From positions 1 to 64,000 of the forward strand of contig QLIY01000272.1 of NCBI GenBank assembly GCA_003260075.1: DNA of 64,000 nt, given 5' to 3'. Shown here piece by piece: positions 15,101-41,528 of the stretch; the stretch's first letter is position 1; the number at the start of each line of letters is the position of its first letter. Both the position numbers and the translations under genes were made by a program. The notes under the pieces are model-generated. The model did not search any database. It had not been told where the DNA came from and worked only from the letters and a program-made list of their open reading frames with translations. The DNA comes from Phallusia mammillata. Lineage: Eukaryota; Chordata; Ascidiacea; Phlebobranchia; Ascidiidae.

Positions 15101-17670
15101 TTAATTAGGTTTGCTGCGAAATATGTTAAATTGAGGTACTTTGAAATTCCAAGGGGGGTCAAGTGCCCCATCTTGCCCCTACGTGCCGGCGCCCGTGACC
15201 ACAGACAATTCAATACTAAATACTACAGCCATATGGGAATGCTGGGTGACAGGCTGATAGATTTGGTACAACGCCTTCAATGAACCTGGCGTATTATGAT
15301 CTACTACAGACAAAGAGTGAGTTTCTTTTATAAGAAGTTGGAGTAGAGAATGTCGCGCATGGGCAGGCTAATTAAAATTTTTGGTTTTCATCAAATAGGG
15401 TCATAATCCCTAAACCGCATCTTAACGTCTACGCGTTTCTTAACGCTCGGGCTTAACGAATTTCGAATAACTCTGCGTTAACGTGAACAAAAAAACTTGA
15501 CAGCAAGTCTTTCAAGTCGCCAATTTGATTCATCACCACAAAACAGCGGCTGAAGTCTTTGCGAACGGCAGTCATGCCTTAGGCTACATTGGTCCGTATG
15601 CAAAGCATAGGTGAATGTCGTGGTGCTAAAGCCAGTAATTAACCGCTTCCACACAAGAAACATGCGACGCCACACAAAAGTGTTAACGGCACTTGTTTTC
15701 TGCCATAAAATGTCGACATTTTCGAACCACAATTGTCAAATACACTTATAGGTTTGAATGGCATTTTCTTTTCTGTGTAAATTGAGATGTTTTGGCATAT
15801 GTTAAGCCGTTACACAATGTCCAATAATGTCACAGTTTTATAAATTCCAGGTTATTTAATAGCGGTATTAATTTTACGTCTAAAATATGTTTCAATTAAA
15901 GTATTTAACACGAAAAATGTGCGAAATAACAGCCACTTAGCTAAATGCAGAAAATACTATCGCTCAGCAGTCACAAATTATTTAAAAACCTTTACATTTA
16001 TGTCTTAGCAACCACATATGTGCCTATATGTTGACGACAAAGGGGTAATTATAGCTCAGCAAAATATCATAACATAAACATGTCGCTGTTAAACTCCATA
16101 TTTATCCCAGTATATTCAATCCAAGAAATATAGACTTAAGTTAATTTCTGAAAGGCACCAGACGACATTATAGAAAGCCACCAGGCAAACCACAGAAAAA
16201 TCTGGCAATGGAGATAAAGCGACATTAGGGCGCCAGGCATTCCACGCAAGCGGTCGATCGTGTAATGACCCCTATCTACTTTTCACAGCCCCCTAAAACC
16301 CTAGCAACGACCCTCTTCGTTTAAGGACCGGGTAAAAAATCACTTGTCAAGGCGAATTAGATTTAAATGGATTACCCTGTTTGAGATGTAAGCTCTTACT
16401 GTTTACGTTGTTAAAAGAGAGGTTTGTTGTTTACCTATCAAAGGTCATAAGAGGGGAATAATTGGTTCTAGGGGGCATTAAGGGTCATGGGGATTTAACC
16501 TGGGTTAATATATGATGCTCACAAGAGCAATATAACACCGCTAGAATCTGTAGAACTAAAAAAGCGGGACCACACTGACATGGGAAAAAGGCTTTAACTG
16601 TCTGATCGTTAAAATGATTTTGATTGGCTTTCGGCTTACATTTCGTGCATAGAGACAACGTCTGGCGTCGTAGTTTGGTGTTTACTTGGAAATTCGAGGA
16701 CTAAATTACGTTTTTACGGGTTGCATCTTGGAAGGTATGATAAGTTAACTCTATCATTAACAGTGTGGGATTTGCAAAACACTATTTTCAAATCAAATTA
16801 ATTTCACGACAAACACAACAAAAAACACTAATTTGTATGTGTCAAATTAGTAAGGTAACTGAGACTTATTGAGGGTTTAAGACAAACTGTATGCCATATT
16901 TCAAATGGATTTTCTAACCCCCCCCCCTAGAATCTGTAGAACTAAAAAAGCGGGACCACACTGACATGGGAAAAAAGCTTTAACTGTCTGATCGTTAAAA
17001 TGATTTCGATTGGATTTCGGCTTACATTTCGTGCATAGAGACAACGTCTGGCGACTTAGTTTGGTGTTTTCTTGGAAATTCGAGGATTAAATTACGTTTT
17101 TACGGGTTGCATTTTCGAAGGTATGAAATTGACTCTATCATTAACAGTGTGGAATTTGCAAAACACTATTTTCAAATCAAATTAATTCCGCGACAAACTC
17201 ACCAAAAACACTAATTTGTATGTGTCAAATTAGTAAGGGCACTGAGACTTATTGAGGGTTTAAGACAAACTGCATGCCATATTTCAAATGGATTTTCTAA
17301 TAATTTAGGTATACCCATATAGAGCCGTCATATGGTCTTATTACAGCCGCGAAATTGGTTACATACTCTCAGTGAAAGAAGAGTCGACGGTGCAAGCCCC
17401 CTACACAGCTGTGAAACCCAGCAAGCACTTAAAAATGCACGCATCAAGGCAAAAGGTCAAAACTACAAAAACTTGCACGATTTCAGCTGAAATTTGAAAC
17501 TTAGAACAAGACTGCAGGGGCCTGGCTAAAACACTTGGCCCCGAAGAGGCGTTAAGGTATCCTCCTGTTGTGGTTCAAGGCGTCTGAGCGTTGATAAACG
17601 TGTATGCACTTTTCTTATGGTTTGTACATTGACTGGCATTTAGTAAATTGTACAAGGTCGTAATATAGAT

Positions 17671-17752
<82 letters not shown>

Positions 17753-18420
17753 TTCACTATTTACGGATCTGTTCACAAGGTTAATGATGAAAATAACGGC
17801 CCCAAAAAGACGTAAAAAGCTACATGCTTTATTGTTCAAATGTTTCGGCAAATGCTCATGCCAAGCTAGCTTTCTAAATCAAGTTTTGTCGCCGAATTTT
17901 CAATGACTTTAAAGTGGTACTTACCAACACAGGCGGCCGTCAACAATAAAAAGATGTGCAAAGCGATTACATTGTTCCATCGGCGTCGAATACGGCCCAT
18001 GGCGGCGTCCAAGGCGGTTCCAGGCCCCCCCCCCTCCTAATACAGATTTGGTACTTTGTTGGAAGTTGAACAAAAATTCCGCGATCTATTCCAACTTCAG
18101 CAGCAAATAGTTAGAAAGGGACGTTTAAAATTTCACATCTTGTTTAACAATAAAATCTTAATACAAAGCTAGCTTCACTATTTACGGATCTGTTCACAAG
18201 GTTAATGATGAAAATAACGGCTTAAAAAGACGTAAAAAGCTACATGCTTTATTGTTCAAACGTTTCGGCAAATGCTCATGCCAAACTGGCATTCTAAATC
18301 AAGTTTTGTCGCCGAATTTTCAATGACTTTAAAGTGGTACTTACCAACACAGGCGGCCGTCAACAATAAAAAGATGTGCAAAGCGATTACATTGTTCCAT
18401 CGGCGTCGAATACGGCCCAT
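1..18420 (-). CDS. ROR: ROR-family receptor tyrosine kinase (3' end outside window)
   Basis: Single-pass receptor tyrosine kinase of the Wnt5-ROR pathway at the plasma membrane. Exons in transcript order: 18345-18420, 12687-12798, 12271-12302, 8637-8757, 8048-8223, 6037-6073, 5714-5856, 4662-4867, 3078-3281, 2480-2600, 2182-2354, 1437-1559, 1246-1356, (one exon not found), 1-102. All listed junctions except the one across the missing exon keep phase, giving 545 residues up to kinase helix C. Domain order is signal peptide, Ig (about 74-172), cysteine-rich frizzled-like domain (about 190-300), kringle (338-409), TM (418-441), juxtamembrane and kinase. Ig plus CRD plus kringle plus kinase is diagnostic of ROR; MuSK lacks this single-Ig layout. 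The gene runs off the left edge after the HRDLASRN catalytic loop. Introns carry many transposons and C-tract duplications. ROR1 versus ROR2 cannot be decided. Confidence 0.93.
373..762. mobile_element. Truncated MITE with CTCGG motifs
   Basis: Starts CAGTAGGGATGTGCC and contains alternating GCTCGGTGCTCGG and CGAGCACCGAGC blocks. It is cut at the N at 763 and lacks its right inverted end. Confidence 0.6.
763..763. other. Single unresolved base inside a truncated MITE
   Basis: One N at the abrupt end of the element beginning about 373 (AGTAGGGATGTGCC). Its expected inverted end is absent, so the N probably hides a larger missing segment. Confidence 0.7.
859..1200. repeat. Direct repeat around C10 tract
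   Basis: Copies 859-1010 and 1031-1200 around C 1021-1030. The second copy has an 18-bp stretch that the first lacks. Confidence 0.88.
1246..1559 (-). CDS. ROR: ROR exons: kinase N-lobe
   Basis: Two phase-0 exons. 1437-1559 encodes the glycine-rich loop ([12 protein letters not shown], first Gly about residue 482). 1246-1356 encodes VAVK with the ATP-anchoring Lys (about residue 512) and helix C, ending [10 protein letters not shown]. Both have good donors (GTAAAT) and acceptors. The all-canonical G-loop and Lys suggest the kinase core is not a degenerate pseudokinase, as far as it can be seen. The next exon (hinge and helix D, about 60 residues in relatives) is not found between 103 and 1245. 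Confidence 0.93.
1795..2024. repeat. Direct repeat around C11 tract
   Basis: Copies 1795-1905 and 1917-2024 around C 1906-1916. Both end GTGTGAAATAAG. Confidence 0.92.
2182..2354 (-). CDS. ROR: ROR exon: transmembrane and juxtamembrane
   Basis: Encodes a hydrophobic stretch starting [16 protein letters not shown] (residues about 418-441) followed by the stop-transfer cluster CRKRKKG and a Lys-rich juxtamembrane tail. The exon starts with two bases completing a codon with the kringle exon and ends in phase 0 at donor GTCAGT. Confidence 0.9.
2480..3281 (-). CDS. ROR: ROR exons: kringle domain
   Basis: Exons 3078-3281 and 2480-2600 join in phase 0. They give a kringle beginning [11 protein letters not shown], with the conserved block [12 protein letters not shown], then APWCYV, and closing at CQVPQC (about residues 338-409). 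The first exon also holds the CRD-kringle linker with a Pro-Thr run. A Tc1/mariner-type MITE (2726-2909) lies in the intron between them. Confidence 0.94.
2726..2909. mobile_element. Tc1/mariner-type MITE, family CAGTAAACCT
   Basis: Degenerate ends CAGTAAATCTGGTTAA and TTAACCGAGGTTTACT next to TA dinucleotides. Interior GATTTGTAATGTGGTAA is shared with 63507-63671. Confidence 0.7.
3455..3717. repeat. Direct repeat around C11 tract
   Basis: Copies 3455-3580 and 3592-3717. ROR intron. Confidence 0.92.
4662..6073 (-). CDS. ROR: ROR exons: frizzled-like cysteine-rich domain
   Basis: Three exons: 6037-6073, 5714-5856 and 4662-4867. They encode the Wnt-binding CRD, from [13 protein letters not shown] through [24 protein letters not shown] and [14 protein letters not shown]. 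The Cys spacing and the LCRxxCE block match ROR CRDs rather than Frizzled proper. Phases are 2-1, then 2-1, then 1-2, and all fit the neighbouring exons. Confidence 0.93.
8048..8757 (-). CDS. ROR: ROR exons: immunoglobulin-like domain
   Basis: Exons 8637-8757 and 8048-8223 split the Trp codon of the Ig fold. The first gives [16 protein letters not shown] and ends at the core Trp; the second gives [19 protein letters not shown] with the D-x-G-x-Y-x-C signature. A single I-set Ig ahead of a CRD is the ROR arrangement. Confidence 0.92.
8876..9038. mobile_element. hAT-type MITE, family CAGTGGTGGGATTCAA
   Basis: Terminal inverted repeats CAGTGGTGGGATTCAA / ...CACTG with 8-bp target duplication CTGTTAAG on both sides (8868-8875, 9039-9046). 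Interior has paired GAACCGG motifs. Non-coding. Confidence 0.88.
10305..10490. repeat. Direct repeat around C11 tract
   Basis: Copies 10305-10393 and 10405-10490, differing at several bases. Confidence 0.9.
11297..11595. mobile_element. Probable hAT-like MITE, family CAGGGGTGGGCAAC
   Basis: Ends CAGGGGTGGGCAACCTGCGG and GTTGCCCAACCCTG. The interior has GCGGCC blocks. The target duplication is not convincing. Confidence 0.6.
11832..12048. mobile_element. hAT-type MITE, family CAGTAGTTCCCAACC
   Basis: Ends CAGTAGTTCCCAACC and GGTTGGGAACCACTA; target duplication ATCTACTG / ATCTACTA. G-rich interior. In ROR intron. Confidence 0.83.
12271..12798 (-). CDS. ROR: ROR exons: N-terminal linker
   Basis: Exons 12687-12798 and 12271-12302 encode a low-complexity Ser/Thr/Pro/Arg-rich stretch ([12 protein letters not shown]..., then [11 protein letters not shown]) between signal peptide and Ig. 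No domain is recognised. The support is that acceptor and donor phases match both the signal-peptide exon and the first Ig exon exactly. A hAT-type MITE (12401-12636) lies between the two. Confidence 0.7.
12401..12636. mobile_element. hAT-type MITE, family CAGCGGTTCCAACC
   Basis: Ends CAGCGGTTCC and GGAACCACTG; target duplication CTTTAGGC / CTTTCGGC. Interior GGAGGAATT motifs are also seen at 32700-32790, so a related element lies in CNNM intron 10. Confidence 0.83.
14736..14964. repeat. Direct repeat around C10 tract
   Basis: Copies 14736-14845 and 14856-14964. Confidence 0.92.
16542..17300. repeat. Direct repeat around C10 tract (375 bp units)
   Basis: Copies 16542-16917 and 16928-17300, about 96 percent alike by eye, with a 3-base indel. 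Confidence 0.92.
17925..18000 (-). pseudogene. Duplicate copy of ROR exon 1
   Basis: Same start, signal peptide and donor as 18345-18420. It lies in a 270-bp segment (17753-18024) bounded on the left by an 81-base C run and on the right by a 10-base C run. It is nearer the downstream exons, so by position it could also serve as first exon. Whether both copies exist is uncertain, since the duplication may be an assembly product. Confidence 0.6.
18345..18420 (-). CDS. ROR: ROR exon 1: start codon and signal peptide
   Basis: Start ATG at 18420-18418 gives [20 protein letters not shown], then TAACV: a basic n-region, hydrophobic core and small residues, as expected for a secretory signal. The donor GTAAGT at 18344 leaves phase 1, matching the exon at 12798. 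The frame is open further upstream without a stop for over 120 codons, but that part has no recognisable content and is probably 5' UTR. The exon has a second identical copy at 17925-18000. Confidence 0.75.
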
Positions 18421-18798
18421 GGCGGCGTCCAAGGCGGTTCCAGGCGTCTTGAAACAATAGCCGTCGCGTGTAGTCAGTAGGTCCCTTTGCGGACCAATTA
18501 TCGCTTTCAGCCCGTACAGTTCAGGCGTGAATCCAATTTGGGTCGTTTTGTGTGGTAAGTATGCTGCTGCGCGGGTCTCACAGGGACAACACGCCAGACA
18601 GAGACTAATATCTTGCTTGGTGACCTGTGAAAAAGCAAGACGCGAAATTGAAATGAGTAAATATCCAGCGTTGGCATTGTGTGATGCCAGATGCCGTCCC
18701 TGCGAGAGATGATCAATAGACAGTTCAAAAGACTTCATTTGCACCAAAGCGTTTCTTTTATCACACATGGGGGTGTTGCAAAGAAGTATAATTAACAC

Positions 18799-18984
18799 AT
18801 CACCTGGCGTCTAGAACGGCTTATAAACAATATACCACTATCATATTAACTGCCAATGTTTTGTATGTAAACCCTATTTAAGCCCCCCCCCCCATCACCT
18901 GGCGTCTAGAACGGCTTATAAACAATATACCACTATCATATAAACTGCATTTGTTTTGTATGTAAATTGTAAACCCTATTTAAG
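18799..18984. repeat. Direct repeat around C11 tract
   Basis: Copies 18799-18882 and 18894-18984, starting ATCACCTGGCGTC. Confidence 0.9.
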
Positions 18985-19243
18985 TGTACAAGTTGTACAC
19001 GCCTTTACGAAAACATGGTATAATTCATACGTACTCAAAACAACCCAAAAATCCTTTCTGAATTATTAAGCATGCAACAAATAGTTAGTCTGGCTGCTTG
19101 AACATGATTTTAAGTCCACACAAACACCTCTCAGTCACAAGTCAACGATGCACATATCAATTTTCAGACAAAAACATTACCAGACGACAAAATCTCAGAT
19201 CTGGGCTGTTGGCAGGCTGTTTGTGACGCAACAATCGAAAACG

Positions 19244-19301
<58 letters not shown>
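19244..19301. repeat. 58-base C run without visible flanking repeat
   Basis: Pure C on plus strand in the ROR-CNNM intergenic region. No matching flanks were found by eye. Confidence 0.95.
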
Positions 19302-19302
<1 letters not shown>

Positions 19303-20891
19303 TGTGATGTCACAAGCCTCAAGTGCGGCTACCTCGTTCCCACGAGAGTGCATTTAGAAGTGCCGGGCGGGCGTAAAACGTCTCTGGCTCGTAGTTGTGT
19401 GATGGCTGCGTTGGTGGTAATTATGCCCTTGGTCTAGCAGCGTGTGACAACGATACGGTTATTATGCGCTTGGATTTAATGGGAATTTTGGAGTTACCTA
19501 AAGTGCTGTAGCAATTACATATGACTGGAGAACCTAAGTGCAGGGGATAACAATAAAACAATATGTTTACACCCAAATTATTTCTAAATATAATTCAACC
19601 AATTATAATTTCCTTGTGTACATATTGGTATGTTAAAGGGTGGGATATTATTCCTTTTTCAAATTGCCTTACTAGTTACTACTTTACATTACGCCCTGTT
19701 TAAAACACCACGTATACTATACAACACTTGGCAATGAATCAAGACAAACATGCAAAATTCTAATCTGTGGCACTAAATCTGTGTATAATTAACACATGGA
19801 GTTCTAAACTAAAACCACGTCAAATAAAAAGTTTTAGTGCCTAGGCTTTTCCGATTGACATTAGGTTTTATACAAACACGGCTACCAGCAATAACTGTCA
19901 TTATTCCAAGCAAACAAACCACTTGCGGGGTGTGGAGTTTGACTAAGGGTCATATATCAACCGACGTTCGGCTTTCTTTTCAACTTCAATCACAGAACTG
20001 CCGCGCGCCAGGAGAATTGAGATTAGAAAACAAGGGGTGCAACTGTTGTATTTGCGCAGTAGTGAAGAATGGCAACCGAAAAAACGGACCAAAAATAGGA
20101 CTTTGTACCCTAAAGTTAAACTTGTTACTTTAGTGGCATGACACTAGGTCAGGTTCACGAATAACAATTTCTAATAGTTTCGTTGCTATGACGCATTTAC
20201 CTTTCATACCTCGACTACATCATGCAACATGTCGTCCATACCACGACAGACTGCAATAGTGCAATGCTTTGCAGTTGCATACTGGCAGAATATATTTACT
20301 ACAAAAAATAATGTCAAATTTGAAATATTTGAGTTTCACTGCGTTTGAGAACTGAAATCGACGTTAAAAATCTCACAGCAATATAACTCACTTTTACAAG
20401 CAATATATGCCTTTTTCGTTTTGCCAAACTTCTATAGTGTCATTTCTTCTCATACCCATTTAGATAGATACATACTTGCGGTCTAAAGACTGCGAACCTT
20501 TCCCTATCTAGCACTTCTGTTAGCTGCACCTGTCCTATTTAGGCCCGCAATACCTTCATGCCAAATACTTTCCACAAATCCTGTAATCCCCGAATTAGGT
20601 TTTGCGTCGGGCAAAAAGGCAGCACGTAAATTGATTTCTCCTGTTCTCGCTGACACTGTGACGAGCTCATTCATCCTACGACCACGCTCGCACGCTTCGA
20701 GTGTTTTCATCCTCGAACGACAGCCGAACGCGAACCAGAGTGCAAAGGCTCGAACAAGCTCCACAAAAAGTGAAAAAAGGGCGACGTCTCGATTGGGATA
20801 TAATCTCTGGTACAGAGCGCCGCTTGCGACATTGGTGATGGCTAGGTGCCAATTCTGGAAACATTCCAAGTGGCAGTTTCGGCACCTCGAC

Positions 20892-21099
20892 GACACGGCC
20901 AATTGATTCCCGTCTTGACGTTTCCGCTTCATGTTAAGCAACTGCTTGAGGTGTCAACAGCAGCAAGTTCATGAATATTCATAACAAACTCCCCCCCCCC
21001 CGACACGGCCAATTGATTCCCGTCTTGACGTTTCCGCTTCATGTTAAGTCACTGCTTGAGGTGTCAACAGCAGCAAGTTCATGAACATTCATAACAAAC
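20892..21099. repeat. Direct repeat around C11 tract
   Basis: Copies 20892-20990 and 21002-21099. Confidence 0.92.
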
Positions 21100-21689
21100 C
21101 GTAGACACATTGCGAATACAACATTTTACAAACTGCAACCAAAGGAAATTTTTGTTTTTTGACAATAATGCGGTTTTTGATACTGGTTTATGTTTGTAAA
21201 TATGCACACCACTGGTTATTATACTTTTCAGTGCTAAACTTATGCGTCAAACTTTGTGTAAAACCTATATGTTATTGGCTCCAATCGTTTCTTCGCCTTA
21301 TTGAACTATTAATATTCAATTTTGTTAAACATTTAAATCAGTAACGTGTTTTTGATAATACTAATGTGTAATAGTTATTCTCAAGTCTCAACTTGATAAT
21401 TTGGTCAAAGCGAAATGAGGGGACAGAACAAAATTGTCTATTTGTTTTATGATTTTTATTGTAATCACTCATCCAAAGCAAAATATTGGATGAGCGATAG
21501 GTTTCAGATCAGTTTTTACTTTCAGCTCGTTCGTAAGCTCTCTGTGTAGTGGGCGACTTGTGCGTTTTGTTATTATTTGTTTAGTTATCAAAAACAGCTG
21601 TTGGTAATATTTACAAAATGCTTATTAAATGTCAGCGGTGATTGTGTTTCGAGTTTCGACTAATTGTATTGGCAATTACTATTTTACGT

Positions 21690-21703
21690 GCTTGCAATTA
21701 CAG
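21690..21703 (+). promoter_or_regulatory. Unpaired 3' splice consensus before CNNM start
   Basis: GCTTGCAATTACAG ends 9 bases before the CNNM ATG and no upstream exon was recognised. In ascidians such a site often accepts the spliced leader. A 5' UTR intron is the alternative. Confidence 0.4.
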
Positions 21704-21712
21704 TTGTCTGAA

Positions 21713-37784
<16,072 letters not shown>

Positions 37785-38604
37785 TGGTTTAAATGCGGTT
37801 TGTATTGTTATCTTGTATGTTAGTAATGATTACGTTTGATAAAGAAGCATCCCCACTAAAACACTGCTTGCAATTAAACTAGCGTTTTTCGCATTCGTAA
37901 CTTGGCATGTGTAGGGTTTTCCAAACGAGTTTTCCGAAAATATTTTTTATGTTTATGATCAAAAAAAAATATTTTAACAAACGAGTTTTTGACACAAATT
38001 TCATGTTGACAAAAGTTGCCGATAAAAATAATTTTGGGTACATAACTCGTTTTGCCCTTAAACGTGCAAAGTTATGGATGCGTCCAGCGCTAAGATTGTC
38101 ATACTACGATCATAATACTTGTACAGAAAAACCACTGTGTGGGAAATACAATTACATATAATGCGTTCCTGTAAATTTACAAGCGCCAACAAGGTGTTGA
38201 CGTTATACTAACGTCAATTTTACGTGGTTGTGTGGTTTTAATATGCATGTTCACTTTGAATCTTCACGTTGCGCTTGTGTGATGTTTTGTGTACAGTTCA
38301 TTTCCGATTTTTTTTTCGAGTTCTGTTGTTGTGTTTCCTTTCACAGTTTGTTGCAACCACTTTGCGATTCTGTTTTTGACTTTGACTCTCTTTCGATGCT
38401 TCAAAACATATTTTTTTGTAAATTGGAAACACTGAAATTTATCAGTGCTCCCTAAATTATTTTTGACTTTTTTAATTTATCAGTAAAAAGTGATCATATG
38501 CGTTGTCAGCGCAAAATGTAACTCTGATTTTCTCTTGTGATGTTGCTACTGTTTAAAAGTAAGCACAATGATTTGTCAACAATAATGTGAAAATGTAAAA
38601 TCGT

Positions 38605-38847
38605 AAACTTAAAAATACTTTTGGAAACACTTAAAGTTTCCAGTGGTTCATTGAATTTATTTTGCAATTGTTCAACGCAATTTCTGCTTTCCAGTAAAGT
38701 AGCAAACAATGTACTTGTTGCCCCCCCCCCGTAAACTTAAAAATACTTTTGGAAACACTTAAAGTTTCCAGTGGTTCACTAAATTTATTTTGCAATTGTG
38801 CAACGCAATTTCTGCTTTCCAGTAAAGTAGCAAACAATGTACTTGTT
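38605..38847. repeat. Direct repeat around C10 tract
   Basis: Copies 38605-38720 and 38731-38847. Confidence 0.92.
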
Positions 38848-39301
38848 ATAACGCACGAAAATTTTAAATTTCCAACGGTCATGTACCAATGTAGCATTTC
38901 TTATAGTACTGCAAACTCCATACCGTACAAATAGAGAAAATGTTATTTCCAATTTTCTAATACGCATACGCATTATACATATAGTTTGTGACGTTGTTGA
39001 TTTATTGAGTTTTGCAGTAGCACTTTCCGTCCCACAGTAGACGTTCTTGTTGTTTTCTGTTTTCGTGTGTTTCATAAAAAGAAAATAAAATTCTTGCAGC
39101 TTTTCAGTGAAATATGAAACCTTTGTTTCTGGTAGGTAACAACTTCACGTACGCAAGTGATCCTTGTGCAAAGGCGGCGAATACCTTTTTGGGTGGTAAA
39201 AAACTTAAATCAGTTGAAGTTATTGTTTTTTAAGGATTTGACTTGATAAAGCTAACAAAAACGATGAACTGTTGGTGCAGAAGCGTTTTTGGGCTATCAG
39301 T

Positions 39302-39613
39302 TTTCGAAAAAACAAATTTGCTTTTGGCTGCATGTTGTAAATTACCAAAACTGACCGGTTTTGCTTGAAACGTACTCTTTTTGTTGAAAGCACCTAAGGA
39401 CGTATGTCTCAACCCAGTAACCACCAGAAAACCTCACTTGACATTAGCCTAGCCCCCCCCCCTTTCGAAAAAACAAATTTGCTTTTGGCTGCATGTTGTA
39501 AATTACCAAAGCTGACCGGTTTTGCTTCAAACGTACTCTTTTTGTTGAAAGCACCTAAGGACGTATGTCCCAACCCAGTAACCACCAGACAAACCTCACT
39601 TGACATTAGCCTA
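39302..39613. repeat. Direct repeat around C10 tract
   Basis: Copies 39302-39452 and 39463-39613. Confidence 0.92.
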
Positions 39614-39684
39614 CTTGGTGAACGACTCCGTTTACTTGTGACTTGCCCATAAATACTTGTTTAATGCAGCTTTTTTAGAGTAAC

Positions 39685-40310
39685 TTTTGACTAAAAACTG
39701 TAAATGCTGAACTTACACGATATTAAAAAAGGGTGGAGTCGGGCTATTTAAAGCGGGTTCAGCGAACTGATTTCAATAAAGATTTTAATATCTTTCCTTC
39801 CAAACGGTGTGGAACATCAGTTCCTGTGCGAAGGGGAATCCCCTCGTAGTAAACAAATCGTGGAGTTGCTCGTTGTTGTGCAACCGCGATATTGCTGTTA
39901 TATATTGATTGATGCTGCGAGAATGCAGCAAAGTTACTTGTCAACTGGACAAGCTACCTGTTTGTGACACAAAATGGAGATGTTTTTACGTTCCCCCCCC
40001 CCCTTTTGACTAAAAACTGTAAATGCTGAACTTACACGATATTAAAAAAGCGTGGAGTCAGGCATTCTACAGCGGGTTCAGCGACCTGATTTCAAAAAAG
40101 ATTTTAATATCTTTCCTTCCAAGCGGTGTGGAACATCAGTTCCTGTGCGAAGGGGAATCCCCTCGTAGTGAACAAATCGTAGAGTTGCTTGTTGTTGTGC
40201 AACCGCGATATTGCTCGTATATTGATTGATGCTGCGAGAATGCAGCAAAGTTACTTCTCAACTGGGCAAGCTACCTGTTTGTGACACAAAATGGAGATGG
40301 TTTTACGTAG
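39685..40310. repeat. Direct repeat around C11 tract
   Basis: Copies 39685-39992 and 40004-40310. The PNKP start codon is in both. Confidence 0.92.
39974..39992 (+). pseudogene. Truncated copy of PNKP start
   Basis: ATGGAGATGTTTTTACG matches the first codons of PNKP exon 1 but runs directly into an 11-base C run. The intact exon follows 317 bp downstream. Confidence 0.6.
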
Positions 40311-40986
40311 CTGCGACGGTAAACATGATGATATATATTTGCCGGACGGCACAACGACATATGTGGGCCGTTCTATTGAGACGAAGATTTCTGACAAAAA
40401 ATGTTCAAGGTATATGTAGTTAATTTGCAATTTTGGCAATGCACGTAGTTATGCCTTGTGAGTATTTATTAAAACCCCCCCCCCCTTTGCCGGACGGCAC
40501 AACGACATATGTGGGCCGTTCTATTGAGACGAAAATTTCTGACAAAAAATGTTCAAGGTATATGTAGATAATTTGCAATTTTGGCAATGCACGTATGCCT
40601 TGCGAGTATTTATTAAAATCAGTAAAAAACAATCAATGCATTTATTTTATTTGTTTGTTGCTAACTATTTGCAAATAGTACATGTATTTGATAAGCCAGT
40701 TATTCATGTCAAATCATTGGACTTTAATATTCATACTCTTAAACAAAATTGCGTGAAATTCATATTTTTCCAATTCATTCATTGAAATACTTTGTTTGCA
40801 GGAAACAGTTAGAACTGTGTGCAGATTATTCTACAAAATCAGTTGCTATGAAAATGATTGGAACCACACCTTCTTCAATTAACAACTGTGAAATGACAAA
40901 AGGAGAATCAAAAACTTTGAAGGAAAATGAAACATTGCACATCATTCTGAACCTTTATCCACACCAATTGATCATCAAAGAGCCAG
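40291..40986 (+). CDS. PNKP: PNKP exons 1-2: FHA domain
   Basis: Encodes [20 protein letters not shown], then [15 protein letters not shown] and GTTPSSINN. This is the phosphothreonine-binding FHA fold (the GR, S-R and N positions are present) that docks PNKP to phosphorylated XRCC1/XRCC4. The Arg codon of CSR is split by the intron, which matches the phases. A donor CAG/GTTTTA at 40987 ends exon 2; it is weak but gives the right phase. Confidence 0.94.
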
Positions 40987-41432
40987 GTTTTAATTTGTGC
41001 TTGAAGTACCCAATCGTTTTTATTTGAATATTGAAGCCTCGAGTCATTTTAATATTAAAAAAAAAAGTTTTCAGTAACATCACAAACAAATAGAGAATTT
41101 AACAATAATGTCAGCTGGCAAAGGCTTAATTTTTTCAGCTGGCAAAGGCTTAACCAATTAGAGTTCTTTAGAGGTGCTTACATTTGCAACTACAGGCAAA
41201 CTTCGATACTATGCCACCTTGATATTATGCCACCCTTGCTACTATACCACTTTTGATCGTCACCAACTAAATTCAATAGAAAATATATTTACTATGCCAC
41301 CCCTTACCCTTGATACTATGACACATGAGAGTACAGTATTGCTGTATTAACGGTCTGGTTTGGGCCTTCTGACAATTTTCGGTTTGAGCTCATGATAAAA
41401 CAGAGAGAACATGAAAAACAAGACGTTGAGTA

Positions 41433-41528
<96 letters not shown>

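Larger units (their letters stand above)
17672..18444. repeat. Direct repeat bounded by C81 and C10 tracts
   Basis: C run 17672-17752, copy 17753-18024, C run 18025-18034, 139 bases of unique DNA, then copy 18174-18444. Each copy carries ROR exon 1. Confidence 0.92.
18421..21712. other. Intergenic region between divergent ROR and CNNM
   Basis: Holds the presumed promoters of both genes, a 58-base C run (19244-19301), and two C-tract duplications (18799-18983 and 20892-21099). A relatively GC-rich block at about 20480-20930 is partly copied at 27030-27345. Open frames of 60-145 codons on both strands of that block overlap each other and match nothing I recognise. No TATA or other core promoter could be fixed. 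Confidence 0.5.
37785..40290. other. CNNM 3' flank and PNKP upstream region
   Basis: No recognisable gene. Holds three C-tract duplications (38605-38847, 39302-39613, 39685-40310). The last includes a truncated copy of the PNKP start. Confidence 0.5.

Noticed and set aside
17575-17851. Poly-glycine and poly-proline open frames over the C runs (also 19148-19357, 22932-23168, 41316-41619)
   Set aside because: Translations of homopolymer tracts, not genes.
18421-18798. Upstream in-frame extension of ROR exon 1 by 126 codons
   Set aside because: No signal peptide or domain at that start; the ATG at 18420 gives a proper signal peptide.
20504-20941. 145-codon open frame on minus strand
   Set aside because: Overlaps another open frame on plus, resembles nothing known, and lies in a GC-rich intergenic block where long chance frames are expected.
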